Part shown: positions 42,529-53,460 of the stretch, one piece after another
Numbering within the stretch: position 1 is the stretch's first letter
Layout: every line of letters begins with the position of its first letter
Assembly (NCBI RefSeq): GCF_003952165.1
Contig: NZ_RXFT01000001.1
Coordinates: forward strand, 1-64,000
Source: Variovorax guangxiensis
GTDB lineage: Bacteria > Pseudomonadota > Gammaproteobacteria > Burkholderiales > Burkholderiaceae_C
DNA: 64,000 nucleotides
Direction of reading: 5' to 3'
Made by a program: the position numbers and the translations under genes
Notes under the pieces: generated by a model
Seen by the model: only the letters and a program-made list of their open reading frames with translations
Database searches by the model: none
Told to the model about the DNA's origin: nothing

Positions 42529-43758
42529 TCAGGCGGCCGTGTCTCGCGGCGTCAGGTGCCGGGTCAGCGCCCAGAACAGCAGCGCCGCGCCGCTGACGAG
42601 GGCTCCGGCCAGGCAGACGCCGTTCCAGCCCGCATGGGCGTACACCATCGTCGAAGCCATCGATCCGGTGGCGGAGCCGATGGAGTAGAAGATCATGTAC
42701 CCGGCCGTCAGCCGGCTCTGCGCCTCGGGGCGCACGCGGTAGATCAGGCTCTGGTTGGCCACGTGCACCGACTGCAGGCCGAAGTCGATGACGATCACGC
42801 CGATCACCATCGCCCAGATGGACCACGGCAGCATCGCGATGAGCCCCCACGAAAGCAGCATCGCGCTCAGGCCGATGCAGGTGGTGCGCTGCGCGCGGCC
42901 TCGGTCCGACTGGCGGCCCGCTCGCGCGGCACCTAGCGCCCCGGCCGCGCCCGCCAGCCCGAACAGGCCCACCTGAGTGTGCGAGAACGAGAAGGGCGGT
43001 GCCGTGAGCGGCAGCACCATCGGCGTCAGCAGCATGGTGACGGACATGAAGATCAGCATCGCGAGCACGGCGCGAATGCGCAGCACCGGCTCCTGCGCGA
43101 AGAGCGCGAACACCGAGCGGATCAGCCGGGGGTACGAGATGCCCGGCGCGGGCCGCGTGCGCGCGGGCAGCACCATCCACAGCAGCCCGGCGACCACCAG
43201 CGTGGCCGCCGCCGAGGCCAGGTACACCGAGCGCCAGCCGAAGAGATCCGACAGCGTGCCCGAGACCGCCCGCGCCAGCAGGATGCCGATGATGATGCCG
43301 CTGGTGACGGTACCCACCACGCGGCCGCGCTCACCCGGCGCGGCCATGTTCGCGGCGTAGGCGACCAGCACCTGCGTCACCACGGCCAGCACGCCCACGG
43401 CGGCCATCGCCGGCAGCAGCACCGACGCGCTGGGCGCCAGCGCCACGGCCAGCAGCGCGGCCACCGACAGCAGCGACTGCCCGACGATCAGCCGGCGGCG
43501 GTCGACGAGGTCGCCCAGCGGAACCACCAGCAGCAGCCCCAGCCCGTAGCCGATCTGCGTGATGGTGATGACGACGCCGACAGTGGCGGGCCGGATGCCG
43601 AAGGTGTGCGCCAGCGTGTCCAGCAGCGGCTGCGCGTAGTAGACGTTGGCCACCGCCAGACCGCAGGCAATGGCGAAGAGGAGCGCCAGTGCGCCCGATA
43701 TCAACGGCGTGTCGCATGGGCGCGCGAAGGTGGCCTGGCATGGCGGCGTGGTGCTCAT
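42529..43758 (-). CDS. MFS transporter
   Basis: A 409-residue, twelve-helix major-facilitator protein: ACGLAVANVYYAQPLLDTLA is the hallmark start of a DHA-type efflux subgroup, followed by IGYGLGLLLVVPLGDLVDRR and GRVVGTVTSGIIIGILLAR. It probably exports a sugar derivative or drug. ATG 43758 is chosen from the family start; the open frame to 43995 covers intergenic DNA. A long dyad lies 16 bases upstream. Confidence 0.88.
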   Translation of the reverse strand: MSTTPPCQATFARPCDTPLISGALALLFAIACGLAVANVYYAQPLLDTLAHTFGIRPATVGVVITITQIGYGLGLLLVVPLGDLVDRRRLIVGQSLLSVAALLAVALAPSASVLLPAMAAVGVLAVVTQVLVAYAANMAAPGERGRVVGTVTSGIIIGILLARAVSGTLSDLFGWRSVYLASAAATLVVAGLLWMVLPARTRPAPGISYPRLIRSVFALFAQEPVLRIRAVLAMLIFMSVTMLLTPMVLPLTAPPFSFSHTQVGLFGLAGAAGALGAARAGRQSDRGRAQRTTCIGLSAMLLSWGLIAMLPWSIWAMVIGVIVIDFGLQSVHVANQSLIYRVRPEAQSRLTAGYMIFYSIGSATGSMASTMVYAHAGWNGVCLAGALVSGAALLFWALTRHLTPRDTAA

Positions 43759-43773
43759 GATTGCCCTATTTGG

Positions 43774-43818
43774 TTTCAAATAAAAACTGAAATCGATTCT
43801 ATCGATGAAGTTTTGAAA
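43774..43818. promoter_or_regulatory. Long dyad between the MFS gene and the ABC operon
   Basis: Around a centre at 43799 the arms ATCGAT/ATCGAT, AAAACT/AGTTTT and TTTC/GAAA are symmetric with short interruptions, giving a 45-bp A/T-rich dyad in a G/C-rich region, directly upstream of the MFS ATG and about 180 bases before the ABC operon. It is a likely operator; the protein is unknown. Confidence 0.55.
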
Positions 43819-43999
43819 TACAACCAGGTGGGGTCGAAAGCCCTCGACTCCGGCAAAACCCCAAGCAGGCTGGTCATGAAAATACCAGTGCCCCGGCTCG
43901 CGTGTACGCGGCGCCGCGCCGCCGCTGCCTACGCTTCGTTCCACCTGTTTCCGCCGCGATCCGCCGGCAATTCGCGACAGGTTCAAAGGAGACAAAACG

Positions 44000-45286
44000 A
44001 TGGCTGTTCAAGAAAACCGGCACCGGCTCAAGGGCTGCGCGATGCTGCTGGCGGCGCTGGCCGCATGGGGCGGCACGGCCCAGGCCCAGCAGGTCTGCAA
44101 GGAGGACCTGCGCGTCCTGTCCCAGCCCCGCGACGGGCTGACCCTGCTCGAAAAGTACAAGGACGAGTTCAAGGCCCTGAGCGGCGCCTCGTTCAGCATC
44201 GACAACCTCAACGAGAACGACCGCCGCACCAAGACCCGCGCAGACGCCTCGACCGTGGGCAAGTACAACGTGTACTACGTCGACGAGGCCAATGTGCCGC
44301 TGTTCGCCCAGTCGAAGTGGATCGTGCCGCTGGCGAAGTACTACCCCGCCGACTACGACTACGCCGACTTCGACCCCGGCCGCCAGAAGGTCGCGACCTT
44401 CGACGGCCAGGTCTGGTTCGCGCCGCTCACCGGCGGCGGCGACCTGCTGGTCTACCGCAAGGACCTGCTGGAGAAGGCCGGCATCAAGCCCCCGACCACG
44501 CTGGAGGAATTCGCCGAGGCCGCGAAGAAGCTCAACGATCCGGCCAACGGCGTCTACGGCGTGGCGCTGCGCGGCCAGCGCGGCTCCGGCGCCAATGTGT
44601 GGCGGTGGATGCCTTTCTTCCGCGGCTACGGCGGCCAGTGGTTCGACGGCGACAAGCCCGTGTTCGACTCGCCCGCGGCCGTGAAGGCCACGCAGACCTA
44701 TCTCGATCTCTTCAAGTACTCCGCGCCCGGCACCAAGACCGGCGGCTGGGACGAATCCACCGGCGCCTTCCTCGCAGGCAAGGTGGCGATGCTGATCGAG
44801 TCGACTCCGCTGGCCGGCAACGCGCTCGACCCGAAGATGTCGACCGTGATCGGCAAGGTCGCCTACCTGCCGCCGCCCACGCCGCTGACCGGCGGCGGCT
44901 ACGGCCACGGCCTGGCCATCGGCGCCAAGGCCAACAAGACCGAGGAGGCCAAGAAGTGCGCCGGCCTCTTCGTCGCCTGGGCCACCTCGAAGAAGCAGGA
45001 GCAGCGCCGCCTCGCCGAAGGCCAGTTCGGCGAACTCAACCGCACCAGCGTGCTGGCTAGCCCCGAGTTCGCCAAGCGCTACGGCGCCGACCTCGGCAAG
45101 GCGCTGGCCGACACCGGCAAGGTCACGGCCGTGAACTTCTGGCAGGACCCGGCCTGGCCCGACCTCGGCGACCGCTGGGGGATCATCCTCGAAGAGCTGA
45201 TCACCGGCTCGCGCACCGACATCAAGGCCGGGCTCGACGAGCTCGACGCCTACGCGAAGCAACTGGTCGCGCGGCGCAAGAAGTAA
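44000..45286 (+). CDS. Polyol/sugar ABC transporter substrate-binding protein
   Basis: A 428-residue periplasmic receptor of the MalE-like class: signal peptide GCAMLLAALAAWGGTAQAQ (cleavage before QVCKED), then GKYNVYYVDEANVPLFAQSK, WFAPLTGGGDLLVYRKDLLE, GIKPPTTLEEFAEAAKKLN and GAFLAGKVAMLIESTPLAGN, conserved in sorbitol/mannitol receptors. Its operon with two permeases, an ATPase and a sorbitol-type dehydrogenase points to a sugar alcohol as ligand. The stop overlaps the next start (ATGA-type). Confidence 0.92.
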   Translation: MAVQENRHRLKGCAMLLAALAAWGGTAQAQQVCKEDLRVLSQPRDGLTLLEKYKDEFKALSGASFSIDNLNENDRRTKTRADASTVGKYNVYYVDEANVPLFAQSKWIVPLAKYYPADYDYADFDPGRQKVATFDGQVWFAPLTGGGDLLVYRKDLLEKAGIKPPTTLEEFAEAAKKLNDPANGVYGVALRGQRGSGANVWRWMPFFRGYGGQWFDGDKPVFDSPAAVKATQTYLDLFKYSAPGTKTGGWDESTGAFLAGKVAMLIESTPLAGNALDPKMSTVIGKVAYLPPPTPLTGGGYGHGLAIGAKANKTEEAKKCAGLFVAWATSKKQEQRRLAEGQFGELNRTSVLASPEFAKRYGADLGKALADTGKVTAVNFWQDPAWPDLGDRWGIILEELITGSRTDIKAGLDELDAYAKQLVARRKK

Positions 45287-46179
45287 TGACGCTCAGGGAG
45301 AAGAAAAAGAAGACGGCGACGGCAACCCGGCTGCCGCTCGTCTTCATCGGGCCCGGCCTGCTGGTGCTTGCAGTGCTGGCGCTGGTGCCCACCCTTTTCG
45401 CGATCGGCATCTCGCTGCAGGACCGCGAACTGGGCCAGGCCGACACGGCCTGGGTCTGGCTGTCGAACTACGTCCAGCTCTTTTCCGACCGGCGCTTCCT
45501 CAATTCGGTGCGCGTGTCGCTGGTGTGGGAGGTGCTGACCGTCAGTGCCACCATGGGCCTCGCGGTGCTGCTGGGCGTGCTGATGTTCCAGTGCACCACC
45601 GCGCGCTGGCGCAACGTGCTGTCGATGCTGTTCATCGTGCCCGTGCTGCTGCCGCGCGTGTCGGCAGCCTTCGTGTGGAAGTTCGCCTTCCACCCGCTGT
45701 TCGGCCTGCTGACCTGGCCTTACAAGGCCGTCACCGGAGAACCGCTGGACCTGCTCGCCAGCCCGGTGACCGCGCTGCTGACCGTGGCCTTCGTCGACGT
45801 GTGGCAGTGGGGCCTGTTCTTCGCGGTCATCGTGCTGAAGCTGCTCGAAACCCTGCCGCCGCAGCCCTTCGAGGCCGCGCGCATGGACCACGCGAAGACC
45901 TGGGAGGTGTACGCCTACGTGGCGCTGCCGATGCTCAAGGCGCCGCTGGTCAGCCTGTGCTTCGTGAAGATGGTGGAGTCGCTGCGCGCCTTCGACCTGA
46001 TCTACGTGATGACCCGCGGCGGCCCCGGCATCTCGACCGAGACGCTGGACATGTACGCCTTCTCGCAGGGCTTCATCGAGTCGGGCCGCATCTCGTACGC
46101 CTCGGGCATGGCGGTGCTGATGATGATCGCCTCGACCGTGGCCTTCACCTACATCTGGAAATGGACGCGGCCGAAATGA
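45286..46179 (+). CDS. Sugar ABC transporter permease (MalF-like)
   Basis: A 297-residue membrane protein with six helices: LVFIGPGLLVLAVLALVPTL first, then the permease core with EAA loop PFEAARMDHAKTWEVYAYVA followed by LPMLKAP, which contacts the ATPase. RGGPGISTETLDMYAFSQGF is conserved in the sorbitol/mannitol type. It pairs with the next permease; both starts overlap the preceding stops. Confidence 0.93.
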   Translation: MTLREKKKKTATATRLPLVFIGPGLLVLAVLALVPTLFAIGISLQDRELGQADTAWVWLSNYVQLFSDRRFLNSVRVSLVWEVLTVSATMGLAVLLGVLMFQCTTARWRNVLSMLFIVPVLLPRVSAAFVWKFAFHPLFGLLTWPYKAVTGEPLDLLASPVTALLTVAFVDVWQWGLFFAVIVLKLLETLPPQPFEAARMDHAKTWEVYAYVALPMLKAPLVSLCFVKMVESLRAFDLIYVMTRGGPGISTETLDMYAFSQGFIESGRISYASGMAVLMMIASTVAFTYIWKWTRPK

Positions 46180-47027
46180 GCGCATCCCCCAACAGGAAAA
46201 CGAAGAAGCTGTCCCTCGGCACGCTGCTCGCGCGGCTGGTGCTGGTCCTGGCCGGGCTCTCGGCGCTGGTGCCGGTGCTGTGGACCTTTCTCAACTCGTT
46301 CAAGAACCGGGTCGACATCGTCTCGGCCGTGCCCAGGTTCTTCTTCTCGCCCACGCTGGAGAACTACATCTACGTGCTGAGCCGCGAGGCGGTGGCGCAA
46401 GGGCTGCTCAACTCCGTCGTGGTGGTGGGCGCGGCGGTGATCGCGGGCGCGGTGCTCGGGCTGCCTGCGGCCTACGCGCTCGCGCGCTATCCGCTGCGCT
46501 GGGCGAACGACATCCAGTTCTTCGTGCTCTCGATGCGCTTCCTGCCGCCGGTGGCGGTGGCCATTCCGCTGATGGTGATCTGGCTGCAACTGGAGCTGTA
46601 CGACACGCGCTTCGCGCTCATCGTCACCTACACGCTGCTCACGCTTTCCACCGTGATCTGGCTCGCCATTCCCGCCTTCAAGGCGGTACCGAAGGAAGTG
46701 GAGGAGGCCGGCCGCGTCGACGGCTACGGCCCCTACGCGATCTTCTTCAAGGTGGCGCTGCCGATCGCCGCGCGCTCGCTGATCGGCGCCATCGCCTTCG
46801 GCTTCGTGCTGGTGTGGAACGAGTTCCTCATCGCGCTGATGCTCACCACCTCCGATGCGAAGACGCTGCCCATCGTGGCCTCGGAGCTGAGCCAGCTCGG
46901 GCGAGATGTGCCCTGGGGCATCCTGAATGCCTCCGTCATCCTGCTGTCGCTGCCGCCGCTGCTCATGGTCGGCGTGCTCAGCGGCTTCCTCAACGCGGCG
47001 TTCAAGCGCAAGCGCGACGCGGCATGA
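46176..47027 (+). CDS. Sugar ABC transporter permease (MalG-like)
   Basis: A 283-residue membrane protein with six helices (LVLVLAGLSALVPVLWTFLN, VVVVGAAVIAGAVLGLPAAY, and others). The EAA loop is VPKEVEEAGRVDGYGPYAIF followed by KVALP. GFVLVWNEFLIALMLTTSDA is typical of MalG/SmoG-type subunits. ATG 46176 overlaps the previous stop (ATGA). The upstream open frame antiparallel to the first permease is not coding. Confidence 0.93.
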   Translation: MSASPNRKTKKLSLGTLLARLVLVLAGLSALVPVLWTFLNSFKNRVDIVSAVPRFFFSPTLENYIYVLSREAVAQGLLNSVVVVGAAVIAGAVLGLPAAYALARYPLRWANDIQFFVLSMRFLPPVAVAIPLMVIWLQLELYDTRFALIVTYTLLTLSTVIWLAIPAFKAVPKEVEEAGRVDGYGPYAIFFKVALPIAARSLIGAIAFGFVLVWNEFLIALMLTTSDAKTLPIVASELSQLGRDVPWGILNASVILLSLPPLLMVGVLSGFLNAAFKRKRDAA

Positions 47028-47074
47028 GCCCCGGCGTGCATCACGGCGCACAACCCATTTCCCTGAAGAACGAC

Positions 47075-48178
<1,104 letters not shown>

Positions 48179-48215
48179 TCCCATACCGACAACACTCATT
48201 CAAGGACTCGAGAAC

Positions 48216-49265
<1,050 letters not shown>

Positions 49266-49379
49266 CGCATTCCTGAAGCCCCGTTCCGGCAGCCGCCGGG
49301 GCAAGGGGAAATGCCGGGGGGCGCGGCACGCATGCGCGGCTACAGTGGCCGGGTTTTGCCACCCGGAGACCGCGAGCCG

Positions 49380-50201
49380 ATGCCCCTGCAGTTTCGCAAC
49401 GTAGTCCTCACAGGCGCCTGCGGCGGCCTGGGCCAGGCGCTTGCACGCGAGCTGATTGAACGAGGAGCGCAGGTTGCGCTGGCAGGGCTCGATGCCGGAA
49501 AACTGGAAGCACTGGCCGCGCTGGCACCCGGGCGCTGCGCGGTCTACACGCCCGACGTGTCGAACGGGCCGCAGATGCAGGCCCTGGCCGCCGACTGGAT
49601 GGCCAGGGCCGGCGTGCCCGACCTGGTGATCGCCAATGCCGGCGTCGCCGGCGGCTACAACACCGCCCAGGCCGACGACCTGGCCGTGTTCCGCCGCATG
49701 CTCGAAATCAACCTGCTGGGCGCGGCCACCACCTTCCAGCCTTTCGTCGCCGCGATGTGCGCGCAGCGGCGCGGCGCGCTCGTCGGCATGGCCAGCATCG
49801 CCGGCTGGCGCGGCATGCCGGGCAACGGCGCGTACTGCGCGAGCAAGGCCGGCCTGATCCGCTACCTTGAAAGCCTGCGCGCCGAGTTGCGAGAGACGGG
49901 GCTCACGGTGCACACGGTCAGCCCGGGCTACATCCGCACCGCGCTCACCGCCGGCAACCGCTTCGCGATGCCGGGGCTGCTCGAAGCCGACGATGCCGCG
50001 CACCGGCTGCTCGTTGCGGTGGGGGCGGGGCGCGAGAAGATCGTGCTGCCGCGCCGCATCGGCTGGCTGTCGAAGGCGCTCGACCTGCTGCCGGAGAAAC
50101 TGCACGACCGCCTGCTGCGCGGCCAGCCGCGCAAGCCGCGCGTGGGCGAGGCGGGCGCCACTGCAATTCCCGGACTTCCCAAGGAGCCTCCGACCCGATG
50201 A
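49380..50201 (+). CDS. Short-chain dehydrogenase/reductase
   Basis: A 273-residue classical SDR: TGACGGLG cofactor motif (11-18), NAG at 86-88, and catalytic Ser139, Tyr152, Lys156 (MASIAGW...AYCASK). The extra C-terminal 30 residues suit membrane-associated or lipid substrates. It begins a four-gene run in which each start overlaps or nearly touches the previous stop; here the stop overlaps the monooxygenase ATG by four bases. Confidence 0.92.
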   Translation: MPLQFRNVVLTGACGGLGQALARELIERGAQVALAGLDAGKLEALAALAPGRCAVYTPDVSNGPQMQALAADWMARAGVPDLVIANAGVAGGYNTAQADDLAVFRRMLEINLLGAATTFQPFVAAMCAQRRGALVGMASIAGWRGMPGNGAYCASKAGLIRYLESLRAELRETGLTVHTVSPGYIRTALTAGNRFAMPGLLEADDAAHRLLVAVGAGREKIVLPRRIGWLSKALDLLPEKLHDRLLRGQPRKPRVGEAGATAIPGLPKEPPTR

Positions 50202-51535
50202 CGACGCCGAACGACGCCGTACCCACCCACGAACAGATCGCGCTGATCGGCGCCGGCCCCTCCGGCCTTGCCGGCGCACGCAACCTGCAGAAGCACGGCG
50301 TGCCGTTCCAGGGCTTCGAGGCGCATGGCGACGTGGGCGGGCTGTGGGACATCTCCAACCCGCGCTCCACGGTCTATCACTCCGCGCACCTGATCTCGAG
50401 CAAGCGCACCACCGAGTTCAGCGAGTTCCCGATGGCCGACACGGTGGCCGACTACCCGAGCCACCGCGAACTGCGCCGCTACTTCAGCGACTTCGCCGAC
50501 CGCTTCGGGCTGCGCGAGCACTTCCGCTTCAACACGCGCGTGCTGCGCGTCGAGCCGGTGAGCGATTCGCCCGGCACGCGCTGGCTCGTGACCGCCGAGG
50601 ATGCCGAAGGCACCATCGAGACGGCCGAGTACAGGGGCGTGATCATCGCCAACGGCACGCTCGCCGAGCCCAAGCGGCCCAGCTTCGACGGCCACTTCGA
50701 CGGCGAGCTGCTGCACACCAGCGACTACAAGCACCCGGAGCTCTTCAAGGACAAGCGCGTGCTGATCGTCGGCGCGGGCAACTCGGGCTGCGACATCGCG
50801 GTCGATGCCGTGCACTACGCGAGGAGCGTCGACATCTCTGTGCGGCGCGGCTACTACTTCGTGCCCAAGTACGTCTTCGGCAAGCCGGCCGACACGCTGG
50901 GCGGCAAGCGCCCGCTGCCGCCATGGCTCAAGCAGCGCATCGACTCGACGGTGCTCAAGTGGTTCACCGGCGATCCGGTGCGCTTCGGCTTCCCGAAGCC
51001 CGACTACCGGATGTACGAGTCGCACCCCATCGTGAACTCGCTGGTGCTGCACCACGTGGGCCACGGCGACATCGGCGTGCGCGGCGACATCGCTCGGCTC
51101 GACGGGCATACGGTGCACTTCAAGGACGGCGGCGCGCGCGACTACGACCTGATCCTCGCTGCCACCGGCTACGCGCTGCACTATCCCTTCATCGACCGCG
51201 AACTACTCAACTGGCAGGGCATGGCGCCGCGGCTGTACCTGAACATCTTCTCGCCGCGCTTCGAGAACATCGCGGTGCTCGGGATGATCGAGGCCAGCGG
51301 CATCGGCTGGCAGGGCCGCTACGAGCAGGCCGAGCTGGTGGCGCGCTACTTCCGCGCGCAGGCGAGCGGTTCGCCGAAGGCAGCCGCCTTGCGGGCCGCT
51401 GCGCAGGGGCCGGCGCCCGACCTGTCGGGCGGCTTCAAGTACCTGCAGCTGGAGCGCATGGCGTACTACGTGCACAAGGACACCTATCGCGCGGCCGTGC
51501 GCAACGCCGCCGCGGCGCTGGCCGATCCCACCTGA
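50198..51535 (+). CDS. Flavin-containing monooxygenase (FMO/BVMO-like)
   Basis: A 445-residue flavoprotein: FAD motif GAGPSG (18-23), the FMO fingerprint FDGELLHTSDY (167-177, pattern FxGxxxHxxxY), the NADPH motif VGAGNSGCD, and ATGYALHYPF near the end. It oxygenates a soft nucleophile or ketone with NADPH and O2. Set between an SDR and a BASS symporter, it suggests breakdown of an imported hydrophobic ketone or acid, perhaps a sterol or terpenoid; this is inference. Confidence 0.92.
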   Translation: MTTPNDAVPTHEQIALIGAGPSGLAGARNLQKHGVPFQGFEAHGDVGGLWDISNPRSTVYHSAHLISSKRTTEFSEFPMADTVADYPSHRELRRYFSDFADRFGLREHFRFNTRVLRVEPVSDSPGTRWLVTAEDAEGTIETAEYRGVIIANGTLAEPKRPSFDGHFDGELLHTSDYKHPELFKDKRVLIVGAGNSGCDIAVDAVHYARSVDISVRRGYYFVPKYVFGKPADTLGGKRPLPPWLKQRIDSTVLKWFTGDPVRFGFPKPDYRMYESHPIVNSLVLHHVGHGDIGVRGDIARLDGHTVHFKDGGARDYDLILAATGYALHYPFIDRELLNWQGMAPRLYLNIFSPRFENIAVLGMIEASGIGWQGRYEQAELVARYFRAQASGSPKAAALRAAAQGPAPDLSGGFKYLQLERMAYYVHKDTYRAAVRNAAAALADPT

Positions 51536-51559
51536 AGAAAAACGAAGGAGGCCCTCCGC

Positions 51560-52462
51560 ATGCTGCCTGTCGACGAGATACGCCTGCATTTCAATCCGGC
51601 CTCGCTGGTGCTGCTCAACGTGGTGCTGGGCTTTTTGATGTTCGGCATCGCGCTGGACACGCGCATCGAGGACTTCAGGCGCGTGGCGCGCATGCCCGGT
51701 GCGATGGCCGTGGGCATCGGCGCGCAGTTCATCGTGCTGCCGGCGGTGACCTACGTGCTCACGCTGATCCTCAAGCCGGGTCCGAGCATCGCGCTGGGCA
51801 TGATCCTGGTGGCCTGCTGCCCGCCGGGGAACATTTCGCAGATCCTCACGCACCGCGCGGGCGGCAACGTGGCGCTGTCGGTGTCGATGACGGCGATCTC
51901 GAACGCGATCTCCATCGTGGTGATGCCGCTGAACTTCGCCTTCTGGGGCGGCCTGCATCCGACGGCCTCGGCGCTGTTGAAGACCATCGCGCTCGATCCG
52001 CTGGACATGCTGGGGCACATCGTGGCGATCATCGGCATTCCCTTCGTGCTGGGCGTGGCCTGCGCGCACAGGCTGCCGGCGCTCACGGCGCGCATCAAGA
52101 AGCCGGTGGGCGTGCTGAGTTTTATCGCGCTGATCGTGTTCATCATCGGCGCCATCGCGGGCAACTGGCGCTTCTTCCTCGACTACGTGGGGCTGGTGCT
52201 GCTGGCGGTGGTGATCCACGACGCGCTGGCCTTCGGAACGGGATACCTCTGCGCGCGGCTTTCGGGGTTGGGCGACTACGACCGGCGCGCGGTGTCCATC
52301 GAGGTGGGCATCCGCAACTCGGGGCTCGGGCTGGTGCTGATCTTCAGCTTCTTCGGCGGGCTCGGCGGCATGGCCGTGGTGGCGGGCGTATGGGGCTTCT
52401 GGGACATCATCGCGGGCCTCGCGCTGGCGAGCTGGTGGGGGCGCAAGCCCGCGAAGCCATGA
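51560..52462 (+). CDS. Bile acid:sodium symporter family (BASS) transporter
   Basis: A 300-residue inner-membrane protein with about nine to ten helices: VLLNVVLGFLMFGIALDTRI at the start, MILVACCPPGNISQILTHRA (the conserved proline-containing crossing), and SIEVGIRNSGLGLVLIFSFF, all typical of ASBT/BASS proteins. It imports an organic anion with sodium. Its stop overlaps the start of the next gene (ATGA). Confidence 0.92.
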   Translation: MLPVDEIRLHFNPASLVLLNVVLGFLMFGIALDTRIEDFRRVARMPGAMAVGIGAQFIVLPAVTYVLTLILKPGPSIALGMILVACCPPGNISQILTHRAGGNVALSVSMTAISNAISIVVMPLNFAFWGGLHPTASALLKTIALDPLDMLGHIVAIIGIPFVLGVACAHRLPALTARIKKPVGVLSFIALIVFIIGAIAGNWRFFLDYVGLVLLAVVIHDALAFGTGYLCARLSGLGDYDRRAVSIEVGIRNSGLGLVLIFSFFGGLGGMAVVAGVWGFWDIIAGLALASWWGRKPAKP

Positions 52463-53460
52463 GCGGCGGCGAAGGCATCGTGGCGCGTCGCGTGCTGGTG
52501 ACCGGGGCCGACGGCTTCCTGGGGCGCAGCCTGCTCGCCACCCTGGCGCAGCAGGGCACGCTGGAGGCGCTGGTCGCGGTCGACGTGCGCGAAGTGCCGC
52601 CGGACCGGCAGCTCATGGGCGTCACCTACCGGCAGCTGGACGTACGCGATTCGCGCATCGCCGAGACCATCGCCGACCACGCCATCGACACGGTGGTGCA
52701 CCTCGCTTCCATCGTCACGCCCGGCAAGGATTCGAACCGCGCCTTCGAGCATTCGGTGGACGTGGGCGGCACACGCAATGTGCTCGACGCCAGCGTGGCG
52801 AACGGTGTGCGGCACATCGTGGTGTCGTCCAGTGGTGCGGCGTACGGCTACCACGCGGACAACCCGGCGTGGATCACCGAGTTGCAGCCGCTGCGCGGCA
52901 ACGCGGTGTTCGCGTACGCCGACCACAAGCGGCAGGTGGAGGAGATGCTCGCCGACTACCGCCAGCGGCATCCGTCGCTGGCGCAGACGGTGCTGCGCAT
53001 CGGCACCATCCTCGGCGAGCGGGTGGACAACCAGATCACGGCGCTGTTCGAGAAGAAGCGGCTCATCGCGATACGCGGCAGCGCGAGCCCCTTCGTCTTC
53101 ATCTGGGACGAGGACGTGACCGGCGCCATCGCGCATGCGCTCGGCGGTGCGCCGCCCGGTTGCTACAACCTCGCGGGCGACGGCGCGCTGGGCATCCACG
53201 AGATCGCTTCGCGCCTCGGCAAGAGCGCGGTCGACTGGCCGGCCGGCGTGCTGAAAACCGCGCTGGCGGTGGGCTCGGCGCTGGGGGTGAGCCGCTACGG
53301 GCCGGAGCAGCTCGACTTCCTGCGCTACCGGCCGGTGCTGCTCAACACCGCGCTGAAGGAGCGCTTCGGCTACTTGCCACGAAAGACCAGCAGCGAAGCC
53401 TTCGACGCCTTCGTGGCGGCGCGGGCGCGGCTGGGGCGGCCGGTCACTGCAGCTTCCTGA
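52459..53460 (+). CDS. Extended SDR / NAD-dependent epimerase-dehydratase family protein
   Basis: A 333-residue protein with the extended-SDR fold: VLVTGADGFLGRSLLATL at the N-terminus, DTVVHLASIVTPG, VVSSSGAAYGYHADNP, active-site YADHK (Tyr-x3-Lys), and LRIGTILGERVDNQI. It could act as a 3-beta-hydroxysteroid dehydrogenase-like, epimerase or ketoreductase enzyme. It ends the SDR/FMO/BASS operon and its 3' end overlaps the convergent LysR gene by 17 bases. Confidence 0.9.
   Translation: MSGGEGIVARRVLVTGADGFLGRSLLATLAQQGTLEALVAVDVREVPPDRQLMGVTYRQLDVRDSRIAETIADHAIDTVVHLASIVTPGKDSNRAFEHSVDVGGTRNVLDASVANGVRHIVVSSSGAAYGYHADNPAWITELQPLRGNAVFAYADHKRQVEEMLADYRQRHPSLAQTVLRIGTILGERVDNQITALFEKKRLIAIRGSASPFVFIWDEDVTGAIAHALGGAPPGCYNLAGDGALGIHEIASRLGKSAVDWPAGVLKTALAVGSALGVSRYGPEQLDFLRYRPVLLNTALKERFGYLPRKTSSEAFDAFVAARARLGRPVTAAS

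Noticed and set aside
49867-52458. Long frame ahead of the extended SDR start
   Set aside because: It is an alternative-frame reading of the SDR, monooxygenase and symporter genes; only the part from 52459 has protein motifs.
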